Source: Roseiarcus sp963783175 (lineage in GTDB: Bacteria; Pseudomonadota; Alphaproteobacteria; Rhizobiales; Beijerinckiaceae). Taken from it: 64,000 bases of DNA. Under the pieces are notes generated by a model. That model did not search any database and was not told the origin of the DNA. It was given only the letters and a program-made list of their open reading frames with translations. Positions 16,074-24,244 of the stretch are shown piece after piece. The position numbers were made by a program, and so were the translations under genes. How positions within the stretch are numbered: the first letter of the stretch is position 1; every line of letters begins with the position of its first letter. The DNA is taken from the NCBI GenBank assembly GCA_963783175.1, contig CAWANG010000048.1, positions 1 to 64,000 of the forward strand, given 5' to 3'.

Positions 16074-19050
16074 CATAGAGGCCGCGCAGTCGGTCATCCA
16101 TGGTCCGCCGCTCCGGATCATGGACGGGGCGGAGCCGACGGTCATAGCGAATATCGCTCGTCGCGCCGCCGAGGCGCCGAATTTTTTGATGCGCAGCATC
16201 CAATCAAACGGAACGGTGAGGGAGCAGACTTTTGCCGAAGCCTGGCGGCGGTCGGGAGAAATCGCCGCCCGATTGCTGAGCCTCGGCGTCGGCCGCGAGA
16301 GGCAGGTTCTCCTGCTGCTGCGCGACCTCCTCGACTTCGTTCCTTGTTTCTTGGCGTCGTTGCGCGTGGGCGCGACCCCGACGCCGTTCGCCGGCGTCGC
16401 CCACGCCGCGACGGTTGGGGAGCTTAAAAGTCTGGCGGCGCGCCTTGAACGTCCGGCGCTTATTGCCGATGCGCCCACGGCCGACCTCGACCGGCTGGCG
16501 GCTTTACTCCCCGATGCGCCGATCCTCTACCTTTCGGCAGTCTCCGGCGTGGGAGACGAAGACCTGGATCCCGGCGAAGAGTCTGACATTGTCTGTTTCC
16601 TGCCGACTTCAGGCTCGACCGGCAACGTCAAGTTCGCGATGCTCGACCGTCGGGCGATTTTGCATCGTTATTTCTCGCAGAACTATTCGCTACCCTCTGC
16701 GAACTCCCACATTCTAAGCGCGTTCCCTTTCGAAGGCGTCAGCGGGCTGCGCCCTTCGTTCCTGTATTATGGAAGTTTGACCCAGCTGCACCCGCATATC
16801 CTCATGATGCGCCCGTTAGCCGTGTTCGAGGCGGTCGAGCGTCTCGCGATCAACACCGTGCATATGACCAATTCGTTGGCGGCGCGTCTGGTCGAAGATG
16901 CAACGAACACGAAGCGCAGTTTCGATCTCAGTTCTCTCCGAGCGGTCGGACTGGGGGGCGAAACGGTGACGCGCCTGGTCGCGACGCGGTTCGACGCCTT
17001 GCTTCGGCGCAACGGCGCCGCGGATGTGCTGCGCGCCGGCTATGGAACGACCGAGACGAGTTCTCTGCTTGCCGGCGCAGATCCTTGCGTCGTTCCGCTG
17101 GACGAAGCGGGTGCGCCGATCCTTGGCGGTTGCGCCGCCGGCGTCTCCCTCCGGATTGTCGGCGATGATGGCTCGACGCTTGGCGAAGGCGAGGCGGGAC
17201 ATGTCGAGGTTTACACGCCGCAAACTTTGTTTGCCGGCTATTGGAAGGAGCCGGAACTCAGCCGCGACTGCTTGACCTCCGACGGCTGGTATAAAACGGG
17301 AGACCTGGGCGCGATCTCCGCCGGAGGGTTCTCGTTTCGCGGGCGCGCGAAACATGTGCTGGTCGTTGGCGGTCGAAAATTCTCCCTTGACGACATTGAT
17401 ACACATTTACAAAACGACTCGGCTATTGGGCGGCAGACCGTGTCATTCGTGGTCCGGGACGGCTCCGACGCAACCGACAGACTGGGAGTCGCCGTAGCAG
17501 TCACGGAAGGCGAGGATCTTGACGGCGTCCAGATCGACCGGATTCGCCACGCCCTGGTCCGTCGCTACGGCTTCACTCCCGCGGTCGTGACGCCGGTTCG
17601 ACCTGGAGAATGGCCGCTGACGGCGACCGGTAAGGTCGACCGCAAGGCGCTCGGCGAGCGAGCGGCAAAGTCCAACGAAAACGCCAACGGAGAAGCGGCG
17701 CCGCGTTCGACGGACGGCGACGACGAGACGATCCTGGCTTTCCTTTGGCGCGAGGCTTTGGACCTTGGGCACGATTTCGGCGGCGACGACGACTTTTTCG
17801 ATTGCGGCGGCGATTCAATGCGCGCGGCAACCCTATTGATGAGCGTCGACAAGCGCTTCAAACGCCAACTCGCGTTTGGTGAATTTTTTGCTCTTCCGAC
17901 GTTCAACAATCTTCTTCGCCTGGTGCGAAGCGCGACAACGCCGGCGGCAGACGATCAACAGCCGAGCCTTTGGCCGCTGCCTCACGAAATCAGCCGGAGC
18001 ATGCTGTCCTTCGTCGAAGGTTGGAGCGGCGAGCGGGTGTCAGAAGATCGCCTGATGCTCGGCCTGAATCGCCAAGGTTCGGCGCCGCCGCTTTTCTGCG
18101 TGATCAATGCGGAGCCTGAGTTAACAGACCTCGCCGAGGCCCTTGGCCCGGAACAGCCGGTCTACGCCGTTCGTTCGCTGCCCGGCGTCGGCGACTACGA
18201 CGAGGACCTCGTGCAAGCTCTGGCGCTGCGCTACGTCAAGGATATCCAGCAGGCGTATCCGGACGGGCCGCTGTTCCTCCTGGGCCAATGTCAAGGCGGC
18301 AAAATCGCAGTCGCGATGGCGCAGCATCTTCTGCGGCGCGGTCGCCATCTGCCTTTGCTTATTCTGGTTGAATGGACGACCGAGCCTGTATCCTATCCCG
18401 GCGATGTTCTGCTCGTGTACGGACGGGACAGTCTGCTCAATCCAAAATTCGCGCCGTTCAATTCCGAACCCTCCTGGCGGCGGATGTTTGGGAATTTCAC
18501 CCGCGTCGAGGTCGATGGCGGTTATAATGAGCTTTATCTCCGCGAGAACATTGGATCGCTGGCGGGCGAATTGGCGCGCCGCTGCCGGCAGGCTCTGCGT
18601 CGGCCGCGCCGATTCTCCCCGCTGGAAGACTGCGCTTTCGAATTCATGATCGACAAGGCGGCTTCGCGCGCTCGGCCCGGCGCTGGCCTAGGCCTCGAAA
18701 TTACGGTGAAGAATACCGGCAGAGCCGTGATCGGCGGCGAATTTTCGAGCCTGAGGCTCGGCGGTTTTTGGACCCGCGACGGCGCGATTTTCGGGCCTCG
18801 GTTCGTCGAGGCCGGGCCCTTGCCGGCGATCGCGCCGGGTGAGGTCTCGGTGGTAAAATCCCATGTTTTTGCGCCCGAGGACGAGGGCAATTTCGAGCTC
18901 GCCCTCGATCTCTTCGAGGAGCGGGGACATTCGTTGACCGGACTTGGCGCGGCGTCCGCTTGCGCGAGGGTCAAAGTCACGCGTAGAGCGACGCCCATAC
19001 GCGATTCATTGCGCCCCTACTTCCGTCGGCGAAAGCAGATCGTCGCCTGA
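16057..19050 (+). CDS. NRPS-like adenylation-carrier-thioesterase protein
   Basis: A 997-aa three-domain enzyme with an extra C-terminal domain. Adenylation (about 20-535): TSGSTGN 184-190, GYGTTE 328-333, TGDLG 414-418, GRAKHVLVVGGRK 429-441, catalytic K526 in TATGK. Carrier (about 550-625): S587 in DCGGDSM takes phosphopantetheine. Thioesterase-like alpha/beta-hydrolase (about 675-845): the nucleophile motif is GQCQG, with C745 in place of Ser, and the usual catalytic His region reads GGYNELYL without His. A beta-rich domain (about 855-980) ends the protein. It activates and loads an unknown carboxylic or amino acid. It overlaps the HExxH gene by 17 bases. Confidence 0.8.
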   Translation: MTLQLDIEAAQSVIHGPPLRIMDGAEPTVIANIARRAAEAPNFLMRSIQSNGTVREQTFAEAWRRSGEIAARLLSLGVGRERQVLLLLRDLLDFVPCFLASLRVGATPTPFAGVAHAATVGELKSLAARLERPALIADAPTADLDRLAALLPDAPILYLSAVSGVGDEDLDPGEESDIVCFLPTSGSTGNVKFAMLDRRAILHRYFSQNYSLPSANSHILSAFPFEGVSGLRPSFLYYGSLTQLHPHILMMRPLAVFEAVERLAINTVHMTNSLAARLVEDATNTKRSFDLSSLRAVGLGGETVTRLVATRFDALLRRNGAADVLRAGYGTTETSSLLAGADPCVVPLDEAGAPILGGCAAGVSLRIVGDDGSTLGEGEAGHVEVYTPQTLFAGYWKEPELSRDCLTSDGWYKTGDLGAISAGGFSFRGRAKHVLVVGGRKFSLDDIDTHLQNDSAIGRQTVSFVVRDGSDATDRLGVAVAVTEGEDLDGVQIDRIRHALVRRYGFTPAVVTPVRPGEWPLTATGKVDRKALGERAAKSNENANGEAAPRSTDGDDETILAFLWREALDLGHDFGGDDDFFDCGGDSMRAATLLMSVDKRFKRQLAFGEFFALPTFNNLLRLVRSATTPAADDQQPSLWPLPHEISRSMLSFVEGWSGERVSEDRLMLGLNRQGSAPPLFCVINAEPELTDLAEALGPEQPVYAVRSLPGVGDYDEDLVQALALRYVKDIQQAYPDGPLFLLGQCQGGKIAVAMAQHLLRRGRHLPLLILVEWTTEPVSYPGDVLLVYGRDSLLNPKFAPFNSEPSWRRMFGNFTRVEVDGGYNELYLRENIGSLAGELARRCRQALRRPRRFSPLEDCAFEFMIDKAASRARPGAGLGLEITVKNTGRAVIGGEFSSLRLGGFWTRDGAIFGPRFVEAGPLPAIAPGEVSVVKSHVFAPEDEGNFELALDLFEERGHSLTGLGAASACARVKVTRRATPIRDSLRPYFRRRKQIVA

Positions 19051-19210
19051 ACGCCTGGCGGCGTCGCGCCGATTGGCAGGCCAAGCTGCTGACGCGGGCT
19101 GGGCGGCGCGTATTGACGCCGCCGGGTCGAGGCTTGACATTGGGCGTTAAAGCGCGAAAGCCCGCGCCCCGAGGGGCGCGTTGCGCGTCCAGCCGAACGG
19201 GAGGCGACCC

Positions 19211-20401
19211 ATGGATCTTCGATTGACCGAGGAGGAGCTCGCGTTTCGCGCCGAGGTGCGCGCGTTCGTGCGCGACAACCTGCCGGCCTCGATCCGCGAG
19301 AAGACGATCGCGGGCCGGCGCCTCAGCAAGGACGACTATGTGCGCTGGACGCGCATTCTCGCCAACAAGGGCTGGGCGGCCCCGCACTGGCCGCGCCAAT
19401 GGGGCGGAACGGGCTGGAGCCCGATCGAGCTCTCGGTCTTTCTCGACGAAACCCAGCGCGGCAATGCGCCCGAACTGGTGGCGTTCGGCGTCAGCATGGT
19501 CGGCCCGGTCATCTATACCTTCGGCTCTCAAGCCCAAAAAGAGCGTTTCCTGCCGCGGATCATCGATCTCAGGGACTGGTGGTGCCAAGGCTTCTCAGAG
19601 CCAGGAGCGGGATCGGACCTCGCGAGCCTGAGGACGACCGCCCGGCGCGACGCGGACGGCTGGGTGATCTCGGGCCAGAAGACTTGGACCACGATGGCCC
19701 AATACGCGGACTGGATTTTCGTCCTCGCCCGCACCAACTCGCAGGCGAAGAAGCAGGAGGGCATTTCGTTCTTCCTCGTCGACATGAAGTCGCCGGGCAT
19801 CACGGTCAAGCCGATCCAGACGATCGACGGCGGCCACGAGGTCAACGAGGTCTTTCTCGACGACGTGCGCGTTCCGGCCGATGCAATCGTCGGCGAAGAG
19901 AACAAGGGGTGGGACTACGCCAAGTTCCTGCTCGCCAACGAGCGCAACGGCATCGCCCGCGTCGGCCTGTCGAAGGCGCGGCTCGACCGGGTGCGCGAGC
20001 TCGCTTCGATCGCGGTCTACGGCTCGGGGCCGAAGATCGAAGACCCGTTTTTCCGCGCCAAGCTCGCCGAGGTCGAAGTGGAGCTCAAGGCGCTCGAAGT
20101 GACGCAGATGCGCGTCATTTCCAACCGCCGCACCGCCGGCAAGCCCGATCCCGCCTCCTCGGTGCTCAAGATCAAGGGCTCGGAGATCCAGCAGGCGACG
20201 ACCGATCTCCTGATGGAGGTCGTCGGACCCTACGCCCTGCCGTACCAGGAGCCCGACGCCATGAGCAACGAGCCCCCTGTCGGCCCGGACTGGGCGGCGC
20301 CGCTGGCGCCGACCTATTTCAACACCCGCAAGGTCTCGATCTACGGCGGATCGAACGAAATCCAGCGCGGCATCATCGCCAAAGCGATTCTGGGGCTCTG
20401 A
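19211..20401 (+). CDS. Acyl-CoA dehydrogenase
   Basis: A 396-aa FAD enzyme oxidising an acyl-CoA to the 2,3-enoyl-CoA. It shows the N-terminal helical domain (LTEEELAFRAEVRAFVRDNL), the FAD-binding segment CQGFSEPGAGSDLASL, the TWTTMAQYADWIFVLART strand, and the C-terminal YGGSNEIQRGIIAKAILGL. The ATG at 19211 has GGAGGCGACCC before it. This longer branch often pairs with a second dehydrogenase, here four bases downstream, in side-chain breakdown (for example steroid-type or branched acids); the pair may form a heteromer. First gene of a five-gene operon. Confidence 0.85.
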   Translation: MDLRLTEEELAFRAEVRAFVRDNLPASIREKTIAGRRLSKDDYVRWTRILANKGWAAPHWPRQWGGTGWSPIELSVFLDETQRGNAPELVAFGVSMVGPVIYTFGSQAQKERFLPRIIDLRDWWCQGFSEPGAGSDLASLRTTARRDADGWVISGQKTWTTMAQYADWIFVLARTNSQAKKQEGISFFLVDMKSPGITVKPIQTIDGGHEVNEVFLDDVRVPADAIVGEENKGWDYAKFLLANERNGIARVGLSKARLDRVRELASIAVYGSGPKIEDPFFRAKLAEVEVELKALEVTQMRVISNRRTAGKPDPASSVLKIKGSEIQQATTDLLMEVVGPYALPYQEPDAMSNEPPVGPDWAAPLAPTYFNTRKVSIYGGSNEIQRGIIAKAILGL

Positions 20402-20405
20402 GGCA

Positions 20406-21554
20406 ATGGATTTCGAGCTCAGCTCCGAACAGGAACAGTTGCGCGACAATGTCGCGCGGTTGATGCGGGAGCGCTACGGATTCGAAGCCCGCAAGGCCTT
20501 CCAGGCGAGCCCTTCAGGGTGGAGCGAGGCCCTGTGGCGCGATTACGCCGACATGGGGTTGCTTGGCGCGCCCTTTGCCGAAGCCGACGGCGGCTTTGGC
20601 GGCGGCGCGGTCGAAACAATGATCGTAATGGAGCAATTCGGCAAGGCGCTGGCGCTCGAGCCTTACCTCCAGACCGTCGTCCTCTGCGGCGCGCTCCTGA
20701 GGCACGGCGGAAGCGAGAAGCAACGCGTCGAACTCATCGGCGCCATCGCAGCGGGAGAACTGCGGCTGAGCTTCGCGCATGCCGAGAAGCAGTCGGGCTT
20801 CGATCTCAACGATGTGGCCTTGAGCGCGGTCAAGGACGGCGGGGGCGGTTTCGTGCTGAACGGCGAAAAGACCCTCGTCGGCCAAGGCGACAGCGCCGAT
20901 AAGCTGATCGTCACGGCGCGGCTCAAGGGTGGGAGGCGCGATCGCGGCGGGATCGGCCTCTTCCTCATCGACGCCGACGCTGCCGGCGTTACCCGGCGCG
21001 GCTATCCGACCCAGGACGGCCAGCGGGCGGCGGAGATCGCCTTCGCCGACGTCCGCGTGGCGCCGCATGACGTGATCGGCGCTCCCGATGGCGCGCTCAC
21101 GGTCGTCGAGCGGGCGGTCGACGAGACGATTGCGGCGCTCGCGGCGGAGGCGGTCGGCGCGATGTCGGAAGCGCTGACGATGACGGTCGAGTATCTCAAG
21201 ACGCGCAAGCAGTTCGGGGTCGCGATCGGCTCGTTCCAGGCGCTGCAACACCGCGCCGCCGACATGGCGGTCGCGCTCGAACAGGCGCGCAGCATGATGT
21301 ATCTGGCGGCGATGATGGCGGGCGAGGACGACGCGGCCGAACGCGCCAAGGCGATGTCGGCGGTGAAGGCGCAAATCGGCCGCTCGGCCAAGTTCATCGG
21401 CCAGCAGGCGGTGCAGATGCACGGCGGCATCGCCATGACCTACGAGTATAAGGTCGGCCATCTGTTGAAGCGGCTGACAATGATCGACGCCGTCTTTGGC
21501 GACGCCGACGTTCATGTGCGCCGCCTCGCCGAGCGCGGTAGCCTGTTCGCCTGA
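20406..21554 (+). CDS. Acyl-CoA dehydrogenase, second subunit/paralog
   Basis: A 382-aa acyl-CoA dehydrogenase. It begins MDFELSSEQEQLRDNVARL and has the middle beta-domain (LNGEKTLVGQGDSADKLIV), a C-terminal helix set (EYLKTRKQFGVAIGSFQALQHR) and QMHGGIAMTYEYKVGHLLKR. It follows the preceding dehydrogenase by four bases, and the less typical N-terminal FAD-contact segment (SFAHAEKQSGFDLNDV) suits a partner subunit. The substrate cannot be read from sequence. Confidence 0.85.
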   Translation: MDFELSSEQEQLRDNVARLMRERYGFEARKAFQASPSGWSEALWRDYADMGLLGAPFAEADGGFGGGAVETMIVMEQFGKALALEPYLQTVVLCGALLRHGGSEKQRVELIGAIAAGELRLSFAHAEKQSGFDLNDVALSAVKDGGGGFVLNGEKTLVGQGDSADKLIVTARLKGGRRDRGGIGLFLIDADAAGVTRRGYPTQDGQRAAEIAFADVRVAPHDVIGAPDGALTVVERAVDETIAALAAEAVGAMSEALTMTVEYLKTRKQFGVAIGSFQALQHRAADMAVALEQARSMMYLAAMMAGEDDAAERAKAMSAVKAQIGRSAKFIGQQAVQMHGGIAMTYEYKVGHLLKRLTMIDAVFGDADVHVRRLAERGSLFA

Positions 21555-21560
21555 GGACTC

Positions 21561-22199
21561 TTGTCGAGCGCGACGCGAACGATCCTTGTCACCGGGTTCG
21601 AGCCGTTCGGCGGCGAGGCGGTCAACGCATCGTGGGAAGCGGCGCGGAAGCTCGATGGCTGGCGCTCAGGCGAACTCAAGGCGGTCGCGCGGCTCTTGCC
21701 CTGCGTCTACGATGGTTCGGTGAAGGAGCTTATCCGTGCGATCGAAACCCTTCGGCCGGAGGCGGTCCTGATGACCGGCCAGGCGGCGCGGCGCGGCGTC
21801 GTCTGCGTCGAGCGGTTCGCGCGCAATCTCGACGACGCCGTCGCGCCCGACAATCTGGGCGAGTTCAGGAAAGCGGCCGCGATTTCCGAGGACGCGCCCG
21901 AACGGCTTGAGGCGGTGGCGCCGGTCAGTGCGATCGCGGGCGCCATAAGAGACGCGGGAATTCCGGCGCGAGTGTCGAGGAGCGCCGGAGGTTTTGTCTG
22001 CAACCATCTCTATTTCGGGGCGCTGCAATACCTGCGCGACAAGGCGCCAGCGACGCCGGCCGTCTTCGTGCATCTGCCTGCGAACCCCGGACAGACGCCG
22101 CCGGCGGCGAGCGCGACGCGGCTCACTGCGGCCGAAGCGGCAAAGGCGCTCAAAGCAGCGGCGGCGGCTTTGGTCGACGCTCGAACGAAGGCCGGATGA
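21561..22199 (+). CDS. pcp: Pyrrolidone-carboxylate peptidase
   Basis: A 212-aa cysteine peptidase (family C15) that removes N-terminal pyroglutamate from peptides in the cytoplasm. Present are the start motif ILVTGFEPFGGEAVNASWEA, the acidic catalytic region MTGQAARRGVVCVERFARN, the nucleophile Cys in SAGGFVCNHLYFGAL and the catalytic His in VFVHLP. It uses a TTG start six bases after the dehydrogenase stop, with TGAGGA just before. Its last bases overlap the kinase gene as ATGA. Its presence with amino-sugar genes suggests peptide plus sugar salvage. Confidence 0.85.
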   Translation: MSSATRTILVTGFEPFGGEAVNASWEAARKLDGWRSGELKAVARLLPCVYDGSVKELIRAIETLRPEAVLMTGQAARRGVVCVERFARNLDDAVAPDNLGEFRKAAAISEDAPERLEAVAPVSAIAGAIRDAGIPARVSRSAGGFVCNHLYFGALQYLRDKAPATPAVFVHLPANPGQTPPAASATRLTAAEAAKALKAAAAALVDARTKAG

Positions 22200-23089
22200 C
22201 CGGCGCGCCGCTCTACCTCGGCGTCGACGGCGGCGCCACCCGCTGCCGTGCGCGACTGCGCGACGCCGACGGCAAGGCGCTGGTGGATGCAAGCGGGGCG
22301 GCGGCGAATATCCATGTCGATTTTGCCGCGGCGATCACGGTATTGCGCGCGGTCGTCGGCGAGGTCATGGAGAAGAGCGGGCTCACGGGCGCCGACCGGG
22401 CGCGACTGGCGATCGGCTTCGGGCTCGCGGGGATCGAGGACGCGAGCGACGCGGCGCGGGTCGTCGACGCGTTTCCGGGCTTTCGCCTCGTGCGGGCGGC
22501 GAACGACGCTGTGACCGCCTGCATCGGCGCCCACGCCGGCGCCGACGGCGGGCTCGTGATCGCCGGCACCGGCTCGGCGGCGATCGCCCGGGTCAGGGGA
22601 AAGGAAACCATCATTGGCGGCCGCGGTTTCACCCTCGGCGACGACGGGGCGGGCGCCCATATCGGCCTCGACGCAATGCGGGCGGCGATGCGCGCCTTCG
22701 ACCGCCTCGGGCCGCCGAGCCCGCTCACCGCCGACATCATCGGCCGCTTCGGCGGCGATGCTGTGGCGATGATGCGTTGGGCTCGCGACGCCAAGCCTGG
22801 AGATTTCGGCGCCTTCGCGCCCGGCGTCTTCAGGCGCGCCGCCGAGGGCGATCCGATCGCGCTCGAAATCGCCGCCGCGGCGGCGCGCACGATCGGCGCG
22901 CTCACGCAAGGCGCGGTCGCGCTCGGGGCCGAGCGGATGGCGCTGGTCGGGGGCGCGGGCGAAGCCTTGCGCCGCTATCTCGAGCCCGAAATCGCCGCGC
23001 GGCTCTCAGCTCCGCTGCATGACGCGACCGATGGCGCGATCCTGATGGTCGGCGGCGTCATCGCGCCGCAGAGGGAAGCCGCGCAATGA
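22196..23089 (+). CDS. BadF/BadG-type N-acetylglucosamine kinase
   Basis: A 297-aa ASKHA-fold kinase. It has the phosphate-1 loop YLGVDGGATRCRARL, the adenosine-side segments GLVIAGTGSAAIARV and LVGGAGEALRRYL, and GGRGFTLGDDGAGAHIG. It most likely phosphorylates N-acetylglucosamine (or a related amino sugar) with ATP. It sits directly upstream of nagA with ATGA overlap on both sides, which fits supplying GlcNAc-6-phosphate to the deacetylase. Confidence 0.8.
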   Translation: MTGAPLYLGVDGGATRCRARLRDADGKALVDASGAAANIHVDFAAAITVLRAVVGEVMEKSGLTGADRARLAIGFGLAGIEDASDAARVVDAFPGFRLVRAANDAVTACIGAHAGADGGLVIAGTGSAAIARVRGKETIIGGRGFTLGDDGAGAHIGLDAMRAAMRAFDRLGPPSPLTADIIGRFGGDAVAMMRWARDAKPGDFGAFAPGVFRRAAEGDPIALEIAAAAARTIGALTQGAVALGAERMALVGGAGEALRRYLEPEIAARLSAPLHDATDGAILMVGGVIAPQREAAQ

Positions 23090-24237
23090 AAGTTCTCATC
23101 GGCGCGCGCATCTTCGACGGCGAACGGCTCCGCGACGATTGCGCGCTCGTGATCGAAGGCGATTCGATCCAGGCGCTCACCCGGTTCGACGACCGCCCCC
23201 GCGGCGGCGACCAACTGGATCTTGGCGGCGGAGTTCTCGCGCCCGGCTTCATCGATTGGCAGATCAACGGCGGCGGCGGCGTTCTGTTCAACGCCGAGCC
23301 GACCGTCGACGGGATCGCCGCGATCGCCGCCGCGCACCGGCGCGCGGGCGTCACCGGCTTCTTGCCGACGGTCGTGACCGATGCGCCGCGTGTGCTGATC
23401 GAAGCGCTCGCGGCGGCGCGCGAGGCGCATAAACGGGTTCCCGGCGCGCTTGGCGTCCACGTCGAAGGGCCGTTCATCGACCCGCGCCGCAAGGGCGTGC
23501 ATCCGGCTGAATTCATTCGCCCAATGCTGGAAAAGGACGCCGATGCGCTGATCGACGCCCGCGCGGGCGCGATGGTGGTCACACTCGCCCCGTCCTCAGT
23601 CCCACTGGAGCGGATCGCGCGCCTTGCGAGCGCCGGGATCGTCGTCAGCCTCGGCCATTCGGACGCGAGCGCGGAGGAAGCCGCAGGCGTCTTTAAGGCC
23701 GGCGCGAGCGCGGTCACCCATCTCTACAATGCGATGAGCCAGCTTTCCTCGCGCGCGCCCGGCGTCGTCGGCGCGGCGCTCGCCGATCCACGCATCGTCT
23801 GCGGCCTCATCGCCGACGGCGAGCACGCCCATGCCGCGGCTTATCGCGCGGCGATCGCCGCCAAGGGCGCGCGCGGCGTCGCGCTCGTCTCCGACGCCAT
23901 GCCGCCGGCCGCGGGCGGCCCGGACGTGTTCGAGCTGCAGGGGCGGCGGATGACGCGCGTCGGGCATAAGCTCGTCGCCGAGGACGGCACGCTCGCCGGC
24001 GCCGCGATCACCATGCGCGATGCGGTCGACTATGTCGTGCGCACGCTTGGTATCCCGCTCGCCGAGGCGCTCATGATGGCGACGCTGACGCCGGCAAGGC
24101 TGTTGCGCGTCGACGATCGGATCGGCCGGCTCAAGCCGAGCCTTCGCGCCGATCTCGTGCATCTGACAGACGATCTAGAGGTGGCGGAGGCATGGACGGG
24201 CGGGCGCAGGCTCGAAGAGGTCGAAGCCGCCGCGTGA
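23086..24237 (+). CDS. nagA: N-acetylglucosamine-6-phosphate deacetylase
   Basis: A 383-aa amidohydrolase removing acetate from GlcNAc-6-phosphate. Signature parts are PGFIDWQINGGGGVLFN near the start, the metal Glu in GVHVEGPFIDPRRKGVH, the metal His residues in SLGHSDAS and THLYNAMSQ, and the catalytic Asp in LVSDAMPP. No nagB glucosamine-6-P deaminase is seen in the window. It is the last gene of the operon and converges on an FAD oxidoreductase seven bases away. Confidence 0.9.
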   Translation: MKVLIGARIFDGERLRDDCALVIEGDSIQALTRFDDRPRGGDQLDLGGGVLAPGFIDWQINGGGGVLFNAEPTVDGIAAIAAAHRRAGVTGFLPTVVTDAPRVLIEALAAAREAHKRVPGALGVHVEGPFIDPRRKGVHPAEFIRPMLEKDADALIDARAGAMVVTLAPSSVPLERIARLASAGIVVSLGHSDASAEEAAGVFKAGASAVTHLYNAMSQLSSRAPGVVGAALADPRIVCGLIADGEHAHAAAYRAAIAAKGARGVALVSDAMPPAAGGPDVFELQGRRMTRVGHKLVAEDGTLAGAAITMRDAVDYVVRTLGIPLAEALMMATLTPARLLRVDDRIGRLKPSLRADLVHLTDDLEVAEAWTGGRRLEEVEAAA

Positions 24238-24244
24238 GCCGCCG

